Notes under the pieces: generated by a model
Told to the model about the DNA's origin: nothing
Databases searched by the model: none
Seen by the model: the letters and a program-made list of their open reading frames with translations, nothing else
Translations under genes and position numbers: made by a program
Shown here: positions 1 through 9,834 of the stretch, piece after piece
Position numbering within the stretch: the first letter of the stretch is position 1
Layout: each line of letters begins with the position of its first letter
Assembly: GCF_019925205.1 (NCBI RefSeq)
Contig: NC_083568.1
Coordinates: 15,808,393-15,872,392, forward strand
DNA: 64,000 bases
Reading direction: 5' to 3'
Origin: Metopolophium dirhodum
Lineage: Eukaryota > Arthropoda > Insecta > Hemiptera > Aphididae

Positions 1-2
1 AT

Positions 3-539
3 CAGCCAGGATTTCCACCACAACCAAATTCAACACTACAACAGCCCGGCTTTCCACCACAACCTAATTCAACACTGCAGCAGCCAGGCTTTCCACCACA
101 ACCTAATTCAACTCTGCAGCAGCCAGGCTTTCCATCACAACCTAATAATTCAACTCTGCAGCAATCAGGATTTTCTCAACAACCCAATTTAATATCACAG
201 CATTCTGGTTTTCCACCTCAACAGCAACAAGGTTTTCCTCCTCAGTCAGGAAGTTTACCATCTCAACAAATGGGTTTTCCTCCTCAGACAGGTAATTTAC
301 CATCACGACAAGCAGGCTACCCACCTCAACAGCCAGGCTTAACATCTCAACAACCTCAACAACCACAACAACCTGTATATTCACAGCAACAAAATGGTTT
401 TCATCCTCAACAACCTGGTTATCCACCTCAACAACCTGGGTATCCAACTCAACAGCCAGGTTTTAATCAAGGTACACCAGCTTATATGGGTCAGCCTGCT
501 CCAAGTAGGAGATTAGATCCTGACCAAATGCCAAGTCCA
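3..539 (+). CDS. Sec24CD: Sec24CD exon (Gln/Pro-rich N-terminal region, 5' edge not visible)
   Basis: 179 open codons, rich in PGFPPQ and PGYPPQ motifs, ending SRRLDPDQMPSP before the donor GTAAGT at 540. The LDPDQMPSP motif just before the conserved core is typical of Sec24. The exon runs off the left edge of the window. Disordered P/Q-rich N termini are normal for Sec24 but evolve fast. Confidence 0.9.
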
Positions 540-3500
540 GTAAGTATTTAACCACATTGGATTTGTTGGTTGATCAGAAATTAAATTATTTAATATTTAA
601 TTATATTCAGGTACAAGTTATACAAGATGACCAACTAAGTAAAAGTGGTTTATTTTTAACTAATCAAAGAGGTTTAGTACCCCCTTTGGTTACTACAGAT
701 TTCACAGTGCAAGATTCTGGTAATGCATCACCTAGATTGATAAGATCAACTATGTATTGTGTACCTACTACAACAGACATTATGAAACAGGTAAATACAA
801 TTTTATTTTAGTTATAAATAACTGATATTATAAATAACTACTTTTAAAATATTTGTAGACATCTGTACCATTTGGATTAGTTATCAGTCCATTGGCAAAA
901 ATGAAATCAGATGAATATCCTTTACCTATTATAAATACTGGTGAAATTGGACCAGTCAGATGTAAGAGGTGTAAAGCTTACATGAGTCCATTTATGCAGT
1001 TTATTGATGGTGGAAAACACTTTACTTGCCTTTTATGTAAAGCTACAACAGAAGGTAATTTTTTAGTTTCCTTATATTAAAAGCTAATTTTTAACAAAAT
1101 ACAATTTGTTTTTTAGTACCAGTTGAATATTTCCAACACTTGGATCATACTGGTCAACGGCTTGACCGCTCTGAAAGGCCTGAATTAGGTTTTGGATCAT
1201 ATGAATTTATCGTTCCAAAAGAATATTGTAGGGTATGTATAACAATAAATAATATTTTATAGGCTACTTAAATAAGTTTGGTTATCATAGTCAGTTGTAA
1301 TAGAATAAATATGACTCGTAAATGCATAATTTACATTAAGTTAAAACTTATAATGACACTTTAACAGCGTTGAATGTGTTTAGAATAAGTAATGATGAGC
1401 ACTTCACAAGACTGAGAGTCCTGTTAGTTATAATTTATAACCACACACCAGTGTAGATTCTGATTAAAAGTAGGATTGTCTACTCACTTATTATATAATA
1501 AAAGAGAGACATGATAACTATTTATTAGTTCTTCAATCCCAGTATGGTCGTATGCCGGGGATTTTAATTCTGTGTCTTATTTTATGATATGTGTGTTAGC
1601 CATTCTGTATTATCTGATTTTAAAGTTCCAGTACTCCAGATGTTCTTTTAATTATTTAAATTGCCTTCTCTAACTCCTATTGTCCCTAAAATTAATTTGC
1701 TTAACCACACTTTTTGTCCCTAGTAGTTAACTATTATCATTATGATTAAATTGTTACCTACATTCTATCATTATTCTTTTCATTACCTAATCTAATAATG
1801 ACTACTTTGGTATAAGTGTATAACTGTTTCAGATATAGTATCTAGCATCTGCTTTTTTTAATAATAAATATATTCTATTATTGATAAGTTGTCTACATTA
1901 GTTAAATTTAATATAATGTTTTTATTTGTATTTTCCAGAAAGAAATGCAACCAAAACCTCCTGCATATATATTTGTAATAGATGTTTCTTATAATAATAT
2001 AAAATCTGGACTTGTTAAACTCATATGTGCGTTCATGAAAGAATTATTAACTCAATTACCAACAGAGTTGGGAAATGAAAAAAGTAAAATACGTGTTGGT
2101 TTTATAACTTATGATACAACTGTTCATTTTTATAATTTAAAGGTAAGAAAAAAAATATAACTGTACTTAAGCTAAATTTAGATTGTACAATTTTATTAAA
2201 ACACAAAATAAGTATTTTCGAGTGAACATTATCTTTGTTCTTACGATATGTCAATCATTAATTGAGTTATGGGTGTATAATGTAACAATTTAAAAATACT
2301 CATATCTTGCTTTAAAATTTAAGTATTGTGAAAAAGCCAACATAAGTACACATACAATATTCTTAACTTTAAGTTAGATAGTTCACTCTAATACAAAACC
2401 TTATAATACAAGTTTGGTCCTGCTGAACACAAATTTGCTAGGTTTCGCATGGGCCTGATAGAGAAAATAAAAAGTGCACCCTCTTTGTCTTAAGCTAAAT
2501 GTGTTTAATTTTTAACCTGTAGACTCAAGCTGAAGAAATGTTGTTTAAATAAGTGGTATCCATTACACATGTATCTAAGTTCATAACTAAAACAGTGTCG
2601 CAGTGTTATTGTCAATGTAGTTAAGAAGACGCCACCCCCGCATGTGTTGTCTCCGTCTTACAGACGTGTAACATACCAAATTAGATTGAATTGACCTATT
2701 ATGAAAATGTATGGTGAGAACATTATCTGTGTTTTGATGGAAGTTTTTATACGATAATTCAGTTTTTAATGAGTTATGCGTGTATAATAAATGTGATTTA
2801 AAAATGCTCTTAAAAACTAAATTATCGTAAAAAAACTTCCATCAAAACACATATAATTTTCTTAATAACTATTGATAACCATCAAGTTTCATAATAGGTC
2901 GATCCACTCTAATTTTTAAACTAACAGCATAGAACTTGAATTTCTGAGCTTAAATTTGGTATGTTACTCATTTGTAAGACGGAGACAATACATGCGGTTG
3001 TGGCGTCCTCTTAAGAGACACAAGTACAGTGCTGCATTTATTTTATGGACACTTATAATTATGTTGAAATTCAAAAAAAATAACCATAGAGACTTGAAAC
3101 AATTTACTATTACATATATTATTATTTTTTATACACAATACAATATTTAGACTGATTTTAAGTTATTTATACCACAAACCTATTCATACTGTTTTACGGT
3201 ATGCGGTATTGACTTTTAAGTTAATAACAATGATCTAAGATTTAATATTATATTAAACATACAATACTATTAATAGAAAAATAAATTACTAATAGTTGTA
3301 TAAATAAATTATAAAATATCCTTAGATAAAAAGATTATAGAACTACCCTCGTTTCAATATATTTGTCGTCCAATAAAATTAAAATAGGTAATTTACTAAT
3401 AACAACTATTAAAAAACCGTTGTGGCATATTGGGATAATATATTTAGTATTTACATTTTGTAAACAAATAGTGACAGATTTCATAAACTTTCACTTATTT

Positions 3501-6500
3501 GTTTTCGTTAACTTTGAAGTGCTCCATGTGGGGCCTCATTCTCAGAGCACCCAGAGCACTCTCTTCCCACTAGTTGCAGCACTATACAAGTATACTCATG
3601 GTTTATTTTCATGGGCCATTAGCCAGTATCAACTTTCTAGTTGATAATTATGCATATCTACTAGAAATGTACTAAATTTGTATTAGATATATATTATCAT
3701 AATTTTATTAGAAAAATTAATGGTAATCGTTTAGTATGTGACCTACCAGACTGATAATTAATTTAAAAACAGTTAAATTAAAAATCATATAATCATGTTT
3801 TTTTATATTATTGATTAATTTGTCATACAAATATAAAACAATACAGGGATTATATTCCATAATATCAAAATCAGTCAAACAAAATATCAGTAAAAAAAAA
3901 AAAAATATATAAATATTAAATATTAAATTCACATACTTAATACAGCAATATTAGTCAAAATATGTTATAAAATTATTTTATTATAAAAAAAATGTTAAGC
4001 ATTACACTTTTTGTATATCACTTAAAAAATTAAAAAAATTATCTCTCCTGTTAATAGATTGGTATCCGTATGTTGTCCGTACATAATATAGATAATTGTC
4101 TTGGTCGGTCACATACTAAACCCGGTAATACAGGTAGGTCACTATATAGAGTAGTCATCAACTTATAATCCATGAAATTTCTATTGTATATATATATATA
4201 TATATATATAGTTGAATAAATAATAATATAAATATATGAATTTCAGGAAACATTAGCTGTTCCTCAAATGATGATTATTGGTGACACTTCAGAAGTTTTT
4301 ATGCCATTGTTAGATGGGTTTTTATGTGATCCAGAACAATCATCTCAAGTTATTGATGCACTTATGGAACAAATTCCCACTCATTTCAATGAAACAAGGA
4401 TTACTGAAACTATTCTTCTTCCAGCAATAAAAGCAGGAATGGAAGCATTGAAGGTATGGTTTGTTTCGCAATATTGCAAGATCTATTTTTAAAATAATTT
4501 AATATTAATGTTAATATGTTATGTTCTTTTTCTAATAGGGATCTTAGCAATCTTTAATTATTTATTTTCAAAACATTGTTTCTTTAGAATGCCGATTGTT
4601 GTGGTAAATTATTTGTATTTCATTCATCGTTACCAATAGCAGAAGCTCCGGGTAAACTTAAGAATCGGGAAGATCGAAAATTACTTGCCACCGATAAAGA
4701 AAAAACTATGTTGAGTAAGTTAAATCTTGAATAATTTAAAAAATTTTCCGATAAATTATACATAAACATTTCTTTAAACAGACCCACAAACAAATGCGTA
4801 TAAAGAATTAGGAGAAGAGTGTGTTCAAGTTGGATGTAGTGTTGATCTATTCATCACTAATAACTCTTTTATAGATTTACCTACAATTGGTCAAATTTCT
4901 AAAATTAGTGGTGGTGAAATTTTCAAATACACATATTTCCAAGTAAGTTATTGAGATTTAATGTTTCGTTCTTATATGTTCATGTTGTCATTTTCTCATA
5001 ATACTAAGAACATTTTTAAATTTAGGCTGAAGTTGATGGTCAACGATTCTTGTCTGATTTAAAACATGACATTAGCCGGCCAACTGTTTTTGATGCTGTA
5101 ATGCGAGTACGAACATCTACTGGTACTCGTCCAACTGATTTCTATGGGCATTTTTTTATGTCAAATTCTACCGATGTTGAGTTAGCTGCAATTGATTGTG
5201 ATAAAGTAAGTTCTTAAGCTGCCAATTTTTTTAAATATAATTTTTATATTAATTTTTGATGAGTTGCTAGGTAGCTAACCTCAAAAATATACAATGTGAT
5301 CTCACCCTCACTATATATTATTTACTTTAAAGTATTATCCTTTAAAACTTACACATATTATTTTTTTTAAATAACCTTCAGAATAAGCTACTATAAATGC
5401 GGTTGCCATATAAAATAATGTGAACCCATATTTGTAGCATATATAAAAAAAAAAAATATAGTGTCGTTTAAAAAATTTTAGGTACTACCCCCCATAAGAT
5501 TGTTATATCTATCAATAAAACATCATATTTACCTTCTATCAATACCCATCTATGCCTGAGCAACACTTGGACCATATGTTAAACGCTACTGACCCCTATG
5601 AGACACCTTTAAAGTATTTAAAAGTACATACAATTAACTATCATAACCACTTAAATTACGGTAAATTATTTAATACTTTTAAATTTATAATATGTAATAC
5701 AAATGATAAAACATAACACTATTCCTCTGTATTCTTAGTCAATTCAAATCAGTGAACTTTTTGTCATAAACTCATATGTTATATTGATTTTTTTACACTT
5801 AACCTTCGAGCAGGCGCGCATTTTGCAGTAATACACGTGGGCGCGCGACGGTATTAACACCGCACAATTTAGAGCCGCATTTGAATTTATGTTTATGTGA
5901 ATCTTATAGTTTTTTCAATATACAATATTAATCGTACGTTAATTTAGAATAAAAAAACAATTGAATGTGGTGAAAATGATGAAGAAACACAACTATTGAC
6001 TAATATGCAAAGAATATTAATATAATATAAACATGTATATTAAAAAAACCTATATATTTATAAACAAATAAAGTTGAAACCATCTTTCATTTTCTATGAC
6101 ATCCTCTTTTAACACAATAAATTATATAAACATTCTTTTTATACATTTTTGAGTTCATTAAACAATAACTTTATAATATACTCGTATAGGCAAATTATTA
6201 TACCAACATAAATAAACAAATGATACAATAACAACCTTATTAGACTTTCATATAACATAAGTAGATACAAAACAAAATTACAAAATAAGTGTTTTTGATA
6301 AATAGGCTTTAAATGTATGACTTAATTTTTTAAACAACACTTTCTTGTGAACAACTAAAATAAGAAATTTTTGTTACGAAAAAATACGAATGAGAAAAAA
6401 TAAATTAGTTATACGTCCTCAAAATATTCTTGGTCGTCACTTTCGGGTTGCACATACGGGTTTTGGTTGAATGATTTTTACAAACGTGATTACCACATTG

Positions 6501-9500
6501 GCAGCAGGTTGTCGACGTTCTGTTATTTTTTCGTTTACCACACAAAACGCAAGCTCGACTTTGTGATGGAGGAATAGGTTCGGCAGGCGGTTTGCAATTG
6601 TGGCTCGATAATTCAGATTTTCCCTCATTAGGCTGAGCGCTAGGTTGAATGTGTATATTGTTCGAACAATAGTGGAGTCTGGATTATTGGCTTTAAAAAT
6701 CTTGTAGGAATTGATTGCTGCTAAATCGAGAAAGCGGAAAAAGACTACCATTGGCCATCTACGAGTATTTCTCGATGTGGAACATCTGGCACACATCAAA
6801 TCTACCGTGTCTACTCCACCTTTAATAGCGTTGTAATCCATTATTTGGTATGGTGTACCTGTGCCTTCATCAGTTACATTATCATCGTGCATTGAAGACA
6901 ATACAAGCACAACTTTTTTCTTTTTCGTCACCATAGATACAAGCGTCATGTCTGGTTGGGCACCGAATTGATGTGTACCAGGTTCCAAATTTCTATGCTG
7001 AACAATAAATTCGGGAGGTATTTCTTTTTTTAGGGTGCCCATAAAAGTTAATCCTTTTTTTAGTAAGTTTTTAGCTAATGGATAACTACTAAACCAGTTG
7101 TCGGTTGTAACGTTTCGCTTTGATTTTTGAATAGGTTCAGTTCGTCTAGTAACTATATCATAGGGCTTGTTCGATGTCGCAAAAGGGCCCGTGTCTTGCT
7201 TTCCACAATAAATTTCTAAATTATACGTATAAAACGTTCGTGCATCGCACAGTGCGTAAATCTTTAGTCCATATTTCGCCGGTTTTTTGTCCATGTATTG
7301 AATGAATCCACGGCCGCCTCAGAAGGCGACCAACATTTCATTAATAGTGGTGAATTCGCCGGGAGAATATAACTGTTGAGAGTTAATTTCAAAACAATTT
7401 AATAGGTCTCGTATAGGGGCCAATTTATCATTTTTTACCCTATCAGTCCTTGTACTTATATCATCGAAACGTATGTACCTCATAAGAAATCTGAAACGCC
7501 TCTCACTGAAATTGGCACGTAAAATCATAAGACCGGTTCCATTTGAGGTAAACAATTCACTCAAATTTGTTCTATTAGTCCTCTTTACAGCAATCAAAAA
7601 TAAGGCCCCGAATAAAGCTTGTATTTCTTTTTGATTTGTCAATCTAAAATCACGGTCCCCACTATTAGGGTTTGCAAGTTTTCTCCATTGAATGTAAGTA
7701 TTTGTGTGTGAAACTATTTTATCGACTATATCCAGAGAAAAAAATTGTGAAAAACATTCAATTTCTGTTTTACACTGACGAGTAGCTCCTTTTGGGCCGG
7801 GAAAAATCTTGATTATATTTTTTGATTTCATTTTTTTGAAATACTTGCTACTGGTTTGTTGGCCCACAAAGTCTCACCATCTTTACCATTAAAAAAACGA
7901 AAATTCTCACCTAGATTTTCTTCAATTTCATTTGTAGTGGACAGTGAATCTAATTCCTCTTCAGAATCACTGTCATGATCCGAGTCTTCAATTACCTCTG
8001 GCTCGAAATCAGGATCATCATCATGATCTGAGACATAATCATCAAGTACATCATATTCATTATCCTCATCTTCCAATTCTTGAATAATCCTTTCAATGTC
8101 TTCTGGTCTGTTATAGTGTTTGTTACGCTGTTGATGATACCTGATAGGTACAAGCAATAAACATAACAATATAGTACCTACATAATAATAATAATCATAA
8201 TAAAATTTTAAAATAATAATAATAAATAAATAATAATAAAAAATAATAAAAATAATAATAATAATAATAATAATAATCATCATAATAAAATTATAAAATA
8301 ACACTTACATATCGATGTCAGGCGCAGGTTGAAATAGAAACAGCAATAGGCGCACAACGGTATTTACACCGCAGTTACATATACACTGGAAGTAATCGTG
8401 TTGGAAACTAAATAACAGCGCACCCGAAAATGCTAAATTATAACAACTGCCTTATCTTACGACTAGATAAGAAATTATAGATTACCTAATGAATAGGTTC
8501 GCTGCATGAAACTTATAACGAATGGGCGCGATTATTTTCAAATGTGCGGTGTAAAAACTGTCTGCGTGCCCGCTCGAAGGTTAATTAATTGTTTAATATC
8601 ATGTATTTCCAGGCTATTGCAATTGAAGTAAAACATGATGATAAGCTTGATGAACAAGATGGAGTACTAGTACAAACAGCCATGTTATACACGTCATGTA
8701 GTGGACAGAGACGTGTGCGTATATTAAATCTATCATTACGTTCTAGTGGACAAATGGGTGAATTATATCGTAGTTGTGACTTAGATACAATAATGAATTT
8801 CTTTGGAAAACAAGGTATGTTGTATATGTTTTATGGTACAGATTGAATTTTGAAGTTGTATTTTAATTTTATATTTTAATTTAGTTATGTATAAAATATT
8901 GGAAAGTTCTGGACGACAAGTAAAGGAAGCAATTACTAATAAAACTGCTCAAATACTAGCTACTTATAGAAAGCATTGTGCATCACCATCTTCAGCTGGT
9001 CAACTTATATTGCCTGAATGCATGAAACTTATGCCTCTATATGTTAATTGTTTAATTAAATGTGATGCAATGTCTGGTGGTATGCTATTTATTGTACTTC
9101 CCTATGATAAAAATAAACTATTCATGTCCTTTTTATTTTGTAGGTCCTGATCTGACAGTTGACGATCGTTGGTTTAACATGCATCTGGTTATCACTGCGG
9201 ATATACCTACAACATTGGGTTATTTCTATCCACGTCTGATTCCCATTCATACACTTGCGGATGAAAAACTCTTGGATGATGTTCCAATACCTGATCAATT
9301 GAGGTGTTCTATTGAAAAGTTTGCAGAAAATGGAGCTTATATTTTGGGTAAACAACATTATTTTTTTTGCAACAATAAATACATTATTTATATTTTTTAA
9401 CAATATTTTTGTATTTAGAAAATGGAGTATACATGTTTATGTGGCTTGGTATGGGTCTAAGTCAAACATTTTTGTCAGATGTGTTTGGTGTTCAGAACAT

Positions 9501-9834
9501 AACATATGTTAATACTGAACATTCTGCCATTCCTGTGTTGGATAATCCACTCAACAAAGCTATTCGTCAGGTGTTATCTAAAATTCAAAAAGAACGAAGC
9601 CACACAATGAGAGTATGTATACTTCTATAACTAAATATTAACCTAATTTATATCAGGTATTCGGGTGTGTTTAACGTTATATTTTATTTACAGCTTTCAA
9701 TTATACGGCAAAAAGATAAAATTGAAACTGTTATGAGACATTTCTTAGTTGAAGATCATGGCATCGACAATAGTCCATCTTATGTAGAATTTTTGTGTCA
9801 TATGCATAAGGAAATTCGCAATTTGCTCAGTTAG
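3..9834 (+). CDS. Sec24CD: Sec24C/D-type COPII coat subunit (5'-partial, 14 exons)
   Basis: Cargo-binding subunit of the Sec23/Sec24 inner COPII coat, which packages cargo into vesicles leaving the ER. Exons read directly: 3-539, 611-790, 859-1054, 1117-1232, 1939-2142, 4247-4453, 4588-4714, 4782-4942, 5026-5205, 8613-8814, 8885-9079, 9144-9347, 9419-9612, 9694-9834. All joins are GT-AG and keep frame, giving 947 residues plus a TAG stop. Domains in order: a Gln/Pro-rich disordered N terminus, a zinc finger with CKRC and CLLC pairs, the trunk (FVIDVSYNNIKSG), the beta-sandwich (FDAVMRVRTSTG), the helical domain (CASPSSAGQLILPECMKL) and a gelsolin-like C terminus (VEFLCHMHKEIRNLLS). These motifs are characteristic of vertebrate SEC24C/SEC24D and fly Sec24CD rather than Sec24A/B. 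The start codon lies upstream of the window. Confidence 0.95.
6..164 (+). repeat. Coding 39-bp tandem repeat (four units)
   Basis: Units at 6-44, 45-83, 84-122 and 123-164 encode near-identical PGFPPQPNSTLQQ segments. The fourth unit has one extra Asn codon (42 bp) and changes PPQ to PSQ. Unit length is a multiple of three, so copy-number change keeps the Sec24 frame. Confidence 0.9.
611..790 (+). CDS. Sec24CD: Sec24CD exon 2 of window
   Basis: Phase 0 at both ends; acceptor TTCAG, donor GTAAAT. Encodes VQVIQDDQLSKSGLF through VPPLVTTDFTVQDSGNASPR to DIMKQ, the conserved strand preceding the Sec24 zinc finger. Confidence 0.93.
859..1054 (+). CDS. Sec24CD: Sec24CD exon 3 of window (zinc finger)
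   Basis: Starts after TTTGTAG in phase 0 and ends with one base of a split Val codon before GTAATT. Contains the zinc-ribbon cysteine pairs CKRC and CLLC separated by YMSPFMQFIDGGKHFT, so the zinc site is intact. Confidence 0.93.
1117..1232 (+). CDS. Sec24CD: Sec24CD exon 4 of window
   Basis: Completes the split Val codon and encodes PVEYFQHLDHTGQRLDRSER through GSYEFIVPKEYCR, the zinc finger to trunk junction. Donor GTATGT, phase 0. Confidence 0.93.
1939..2142 (+). CDS. Sec24CD: Sec24CD exon 5 of window (trunk domain)
   Basis: 68 codons, phase 0 at both ends, acceptor TTTTCCAG and donor GTAAGA. Encodes PPAYIFVIDVSYNNIKSGLV and IRVGFITYDTTVHFYNLK, the vWA-like trunk core that contacts Sec23. 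Confidence 0.94.
2143..4246 (+). other. Sec24CD intron 5 with repeats
   Basis: About 2.1 kb between phase-0 exons. It holds a foldback element (2594-3036), a weaker relative of its inner part at about 2215-2420, and an (AT)n tract near 4188-4210. I see no coding segment here. The open frame at 3363-3644 has no recognised content. Confidence 0.8.
2594..3036. mobile_element. Foldback / MITE-like inverted repeat in Sec24CD intron
   Basis: The left arm near 2621-2685 (TTAAGAAGACGCCACC..., then TTGTCTCCGTCTTAC and TAACATACCAAATT) is the reverse complement of the right arm near 2954-3015. Inner segments also pair: TTTTGATGGAAGTTTTTATA near 2733 with its complement near 2826-2850. Almost the whole element could form one long hairpin. 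No open frame. Outer ends are less exact, so the borders are approximate. Confidence 0.75.
4247..4453 (+). CDS. Sec24CD: Sec24CD exon 6 of window
   Basis: 69 codons, phase 0. Encodes PQMMIIGDTSEVFMPLLDGF, DALMEQIPTHF and LPAIKAGMEALK, part of the trunk domain. Acceptor AATTTCAG, donor GTATGG. Confidence 0.94.
4588..4714 (+). CDS. Sec24CD: Sec24CD exon 7 of window
   Basis: Encodes CGKLFVFHSSLPIAEAPGKL and KNREDRKLLATDKEKTML, very close to the vertebrate SEC24C/D trunk. Ends with one base of a split Asn codon before GTAAGT. Confidence 0.94.
4782..4942 (+). CDS. Sec24CD: Sec24CD exon 8 of window
   Basis: Completes the Asn codon and encodes PQTNAYKELGEECVQVGCSV, then DLFITNNSFIDLPTIGQISK and the FKYTYFQ end. 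Donor GTAAGT, phase 0. Confidence 0.93.
5026..5205 (+). CDS. Sec24CD: Sec24CD exon 9 of window
   Basis: 60 codons, phase 0. Encodes AEVDGQRFLSDLKHDI, FDAVMRVRTSTGTRPTDFYG and FFMSNSTDVELAAIDCDK, the start of the beta-sandwich domain. The donor GTAAGT opens the 3.4-kb intron that carries the piggyBac element. Confidence 0.94.
8141..8308 (-). other. Probable intron in piggyBac transposase, filled by (TAA)n microsatellite
   Basis: On the - strand a donor GTAAGTG follows ...GACATCGATAT and an acceptor TATCAG precedes GTATCATCAACAG. Joining them creates an ATG across the junction, in frame with YHQQRNKHYNRPED of the transposase. The intron interior (about 8180-8290) is a (TAA/ATA)n tract. Inferred from splice motifs only. 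Confidence 0.5.
8180..8290. repeat. (TAA/ATA)n microsatellite
   Basis: Imperfect run of AAT/ATA triplets inside the piggyBac element. It explains the odd poly-Ile/Tyr reading on the - strand, which is not protein coding. Confidence 0.9.
8613..8814 (+). CDS. Sec24CD: Sec24CD exon 10 of window
   Basis: Follows TTTCCAG just after the piggyBac insertion. Encodes AIAIEVKHDDKLDEQDGVLV, then LYTSCSGQRRVRILNLSLRS and LDTIMNFFGKQ, beta-sandwich to helical domain. Ends with one base of a split Val codon before GTATGT. Confidence 0.94.
8885..9079 (+). CDS. Sec24CD: Sec24CD exon 11 of window (helical domain)
   Basis: Encodes MYKILESSGRQVKEAITNKT and CASPSSAGQLILPECMKLMP, the most conserved block of the Sec24 helical domain. 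Ends in a split Gly codon at donor GTATGC. Confidence 0.94.
9144..9347 (+). CDS. Sec24CD: Sec24CD exon 12 of window
   Basis: Encodes PDLTVDDRWFNMHLVITADI, GYFYPRLIPIH and the FAENGAYIL segment at the entry to the gelsolin-like domain. Ends in a split Glu codon; the donor is GTAAAC after one G. Confidence 0.93.
9419..9612 (+). CDS. Sec24CD: Sec24CD exon 13 of window
   Basis: Encodes NGVYMFMWLGMGLSQTFLSD and the LPVLDNP-like segment IPVLDNPLNKAIRQVLSKIQ of the gelsolin-like domain. Donor GTATGT, phase 0. Confidence 0.93.
9694..9834 (+). CDS. Sec24CD: Sec24CD terminal coding exon
   Basis: Encodes LSIIRQKDKIETVMRHFLVE and YVEFLCHMHKEIRNLLS followed by TAG at 9832-9834. This is the canonical Sec24 C terminus. 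Confidence 0.95.
   Translation, partial: LSIIRQKDKIETVMRHFLVEDHGIDNSPSYVEFLCHMHKEIRNLLS

Larger units (their letters stand above)
6405..8309 (-). pseudogene. piggyBac transposase, disrupted
   Basis: Reads from about 8309 down to 6405. The N terminus is acidic (DIERIIQELEDEDNEYD). The catalytic core keeps all three Asp contexts: ALCDART, TTDNWFSS and GGVDTVDLM. Breaks: a frame change near 7830-7860, beside a run of seven A on the coding strand; a TGA at 7319-7321 where the family usually has Arg after the VAF/VPF motif; and a second frame change near 6560-6600. Beyond that, the C-terminal cysteine-rich domain (ACVLCGK, CCQCGNHVCKNH) continues in another frame to a TAA at 6405-6407. The GTG that opens the middle frame is not a real start. 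The N terminus seems to need splicing of 8141-8308. Confidence 0.88.
5803..8580 (-). mobile_element. piggyBac-family DNA transposon (inactive) inside Sec24CD intron 9
   Basis: A 2.78-kb element bounded by TTAA target duplications at 5799-5802 and 8581-8584. The left end CCTTCGAGCAGGCGCGCA and the reverse complement of the right end CCTTCGAGCGGGCACGCA match at 16 of 18 positions. Sub-terminal GGTATTAACACCGCAC-type motifs recur near 5849, 8356 and (shorter) 8545. The transposase reads antisense to the host gene and is broken. TTAA duplication, short terminal repeats and a DDD transposase define the piggyBac superfamily. Confidence 0.95.

Noticed and set aside
142..447. Val/Glu-rich frame on the - strand
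   Set aside because: It is the antisense shadow of the Pro/Gln repeat exon of Sec24CD.
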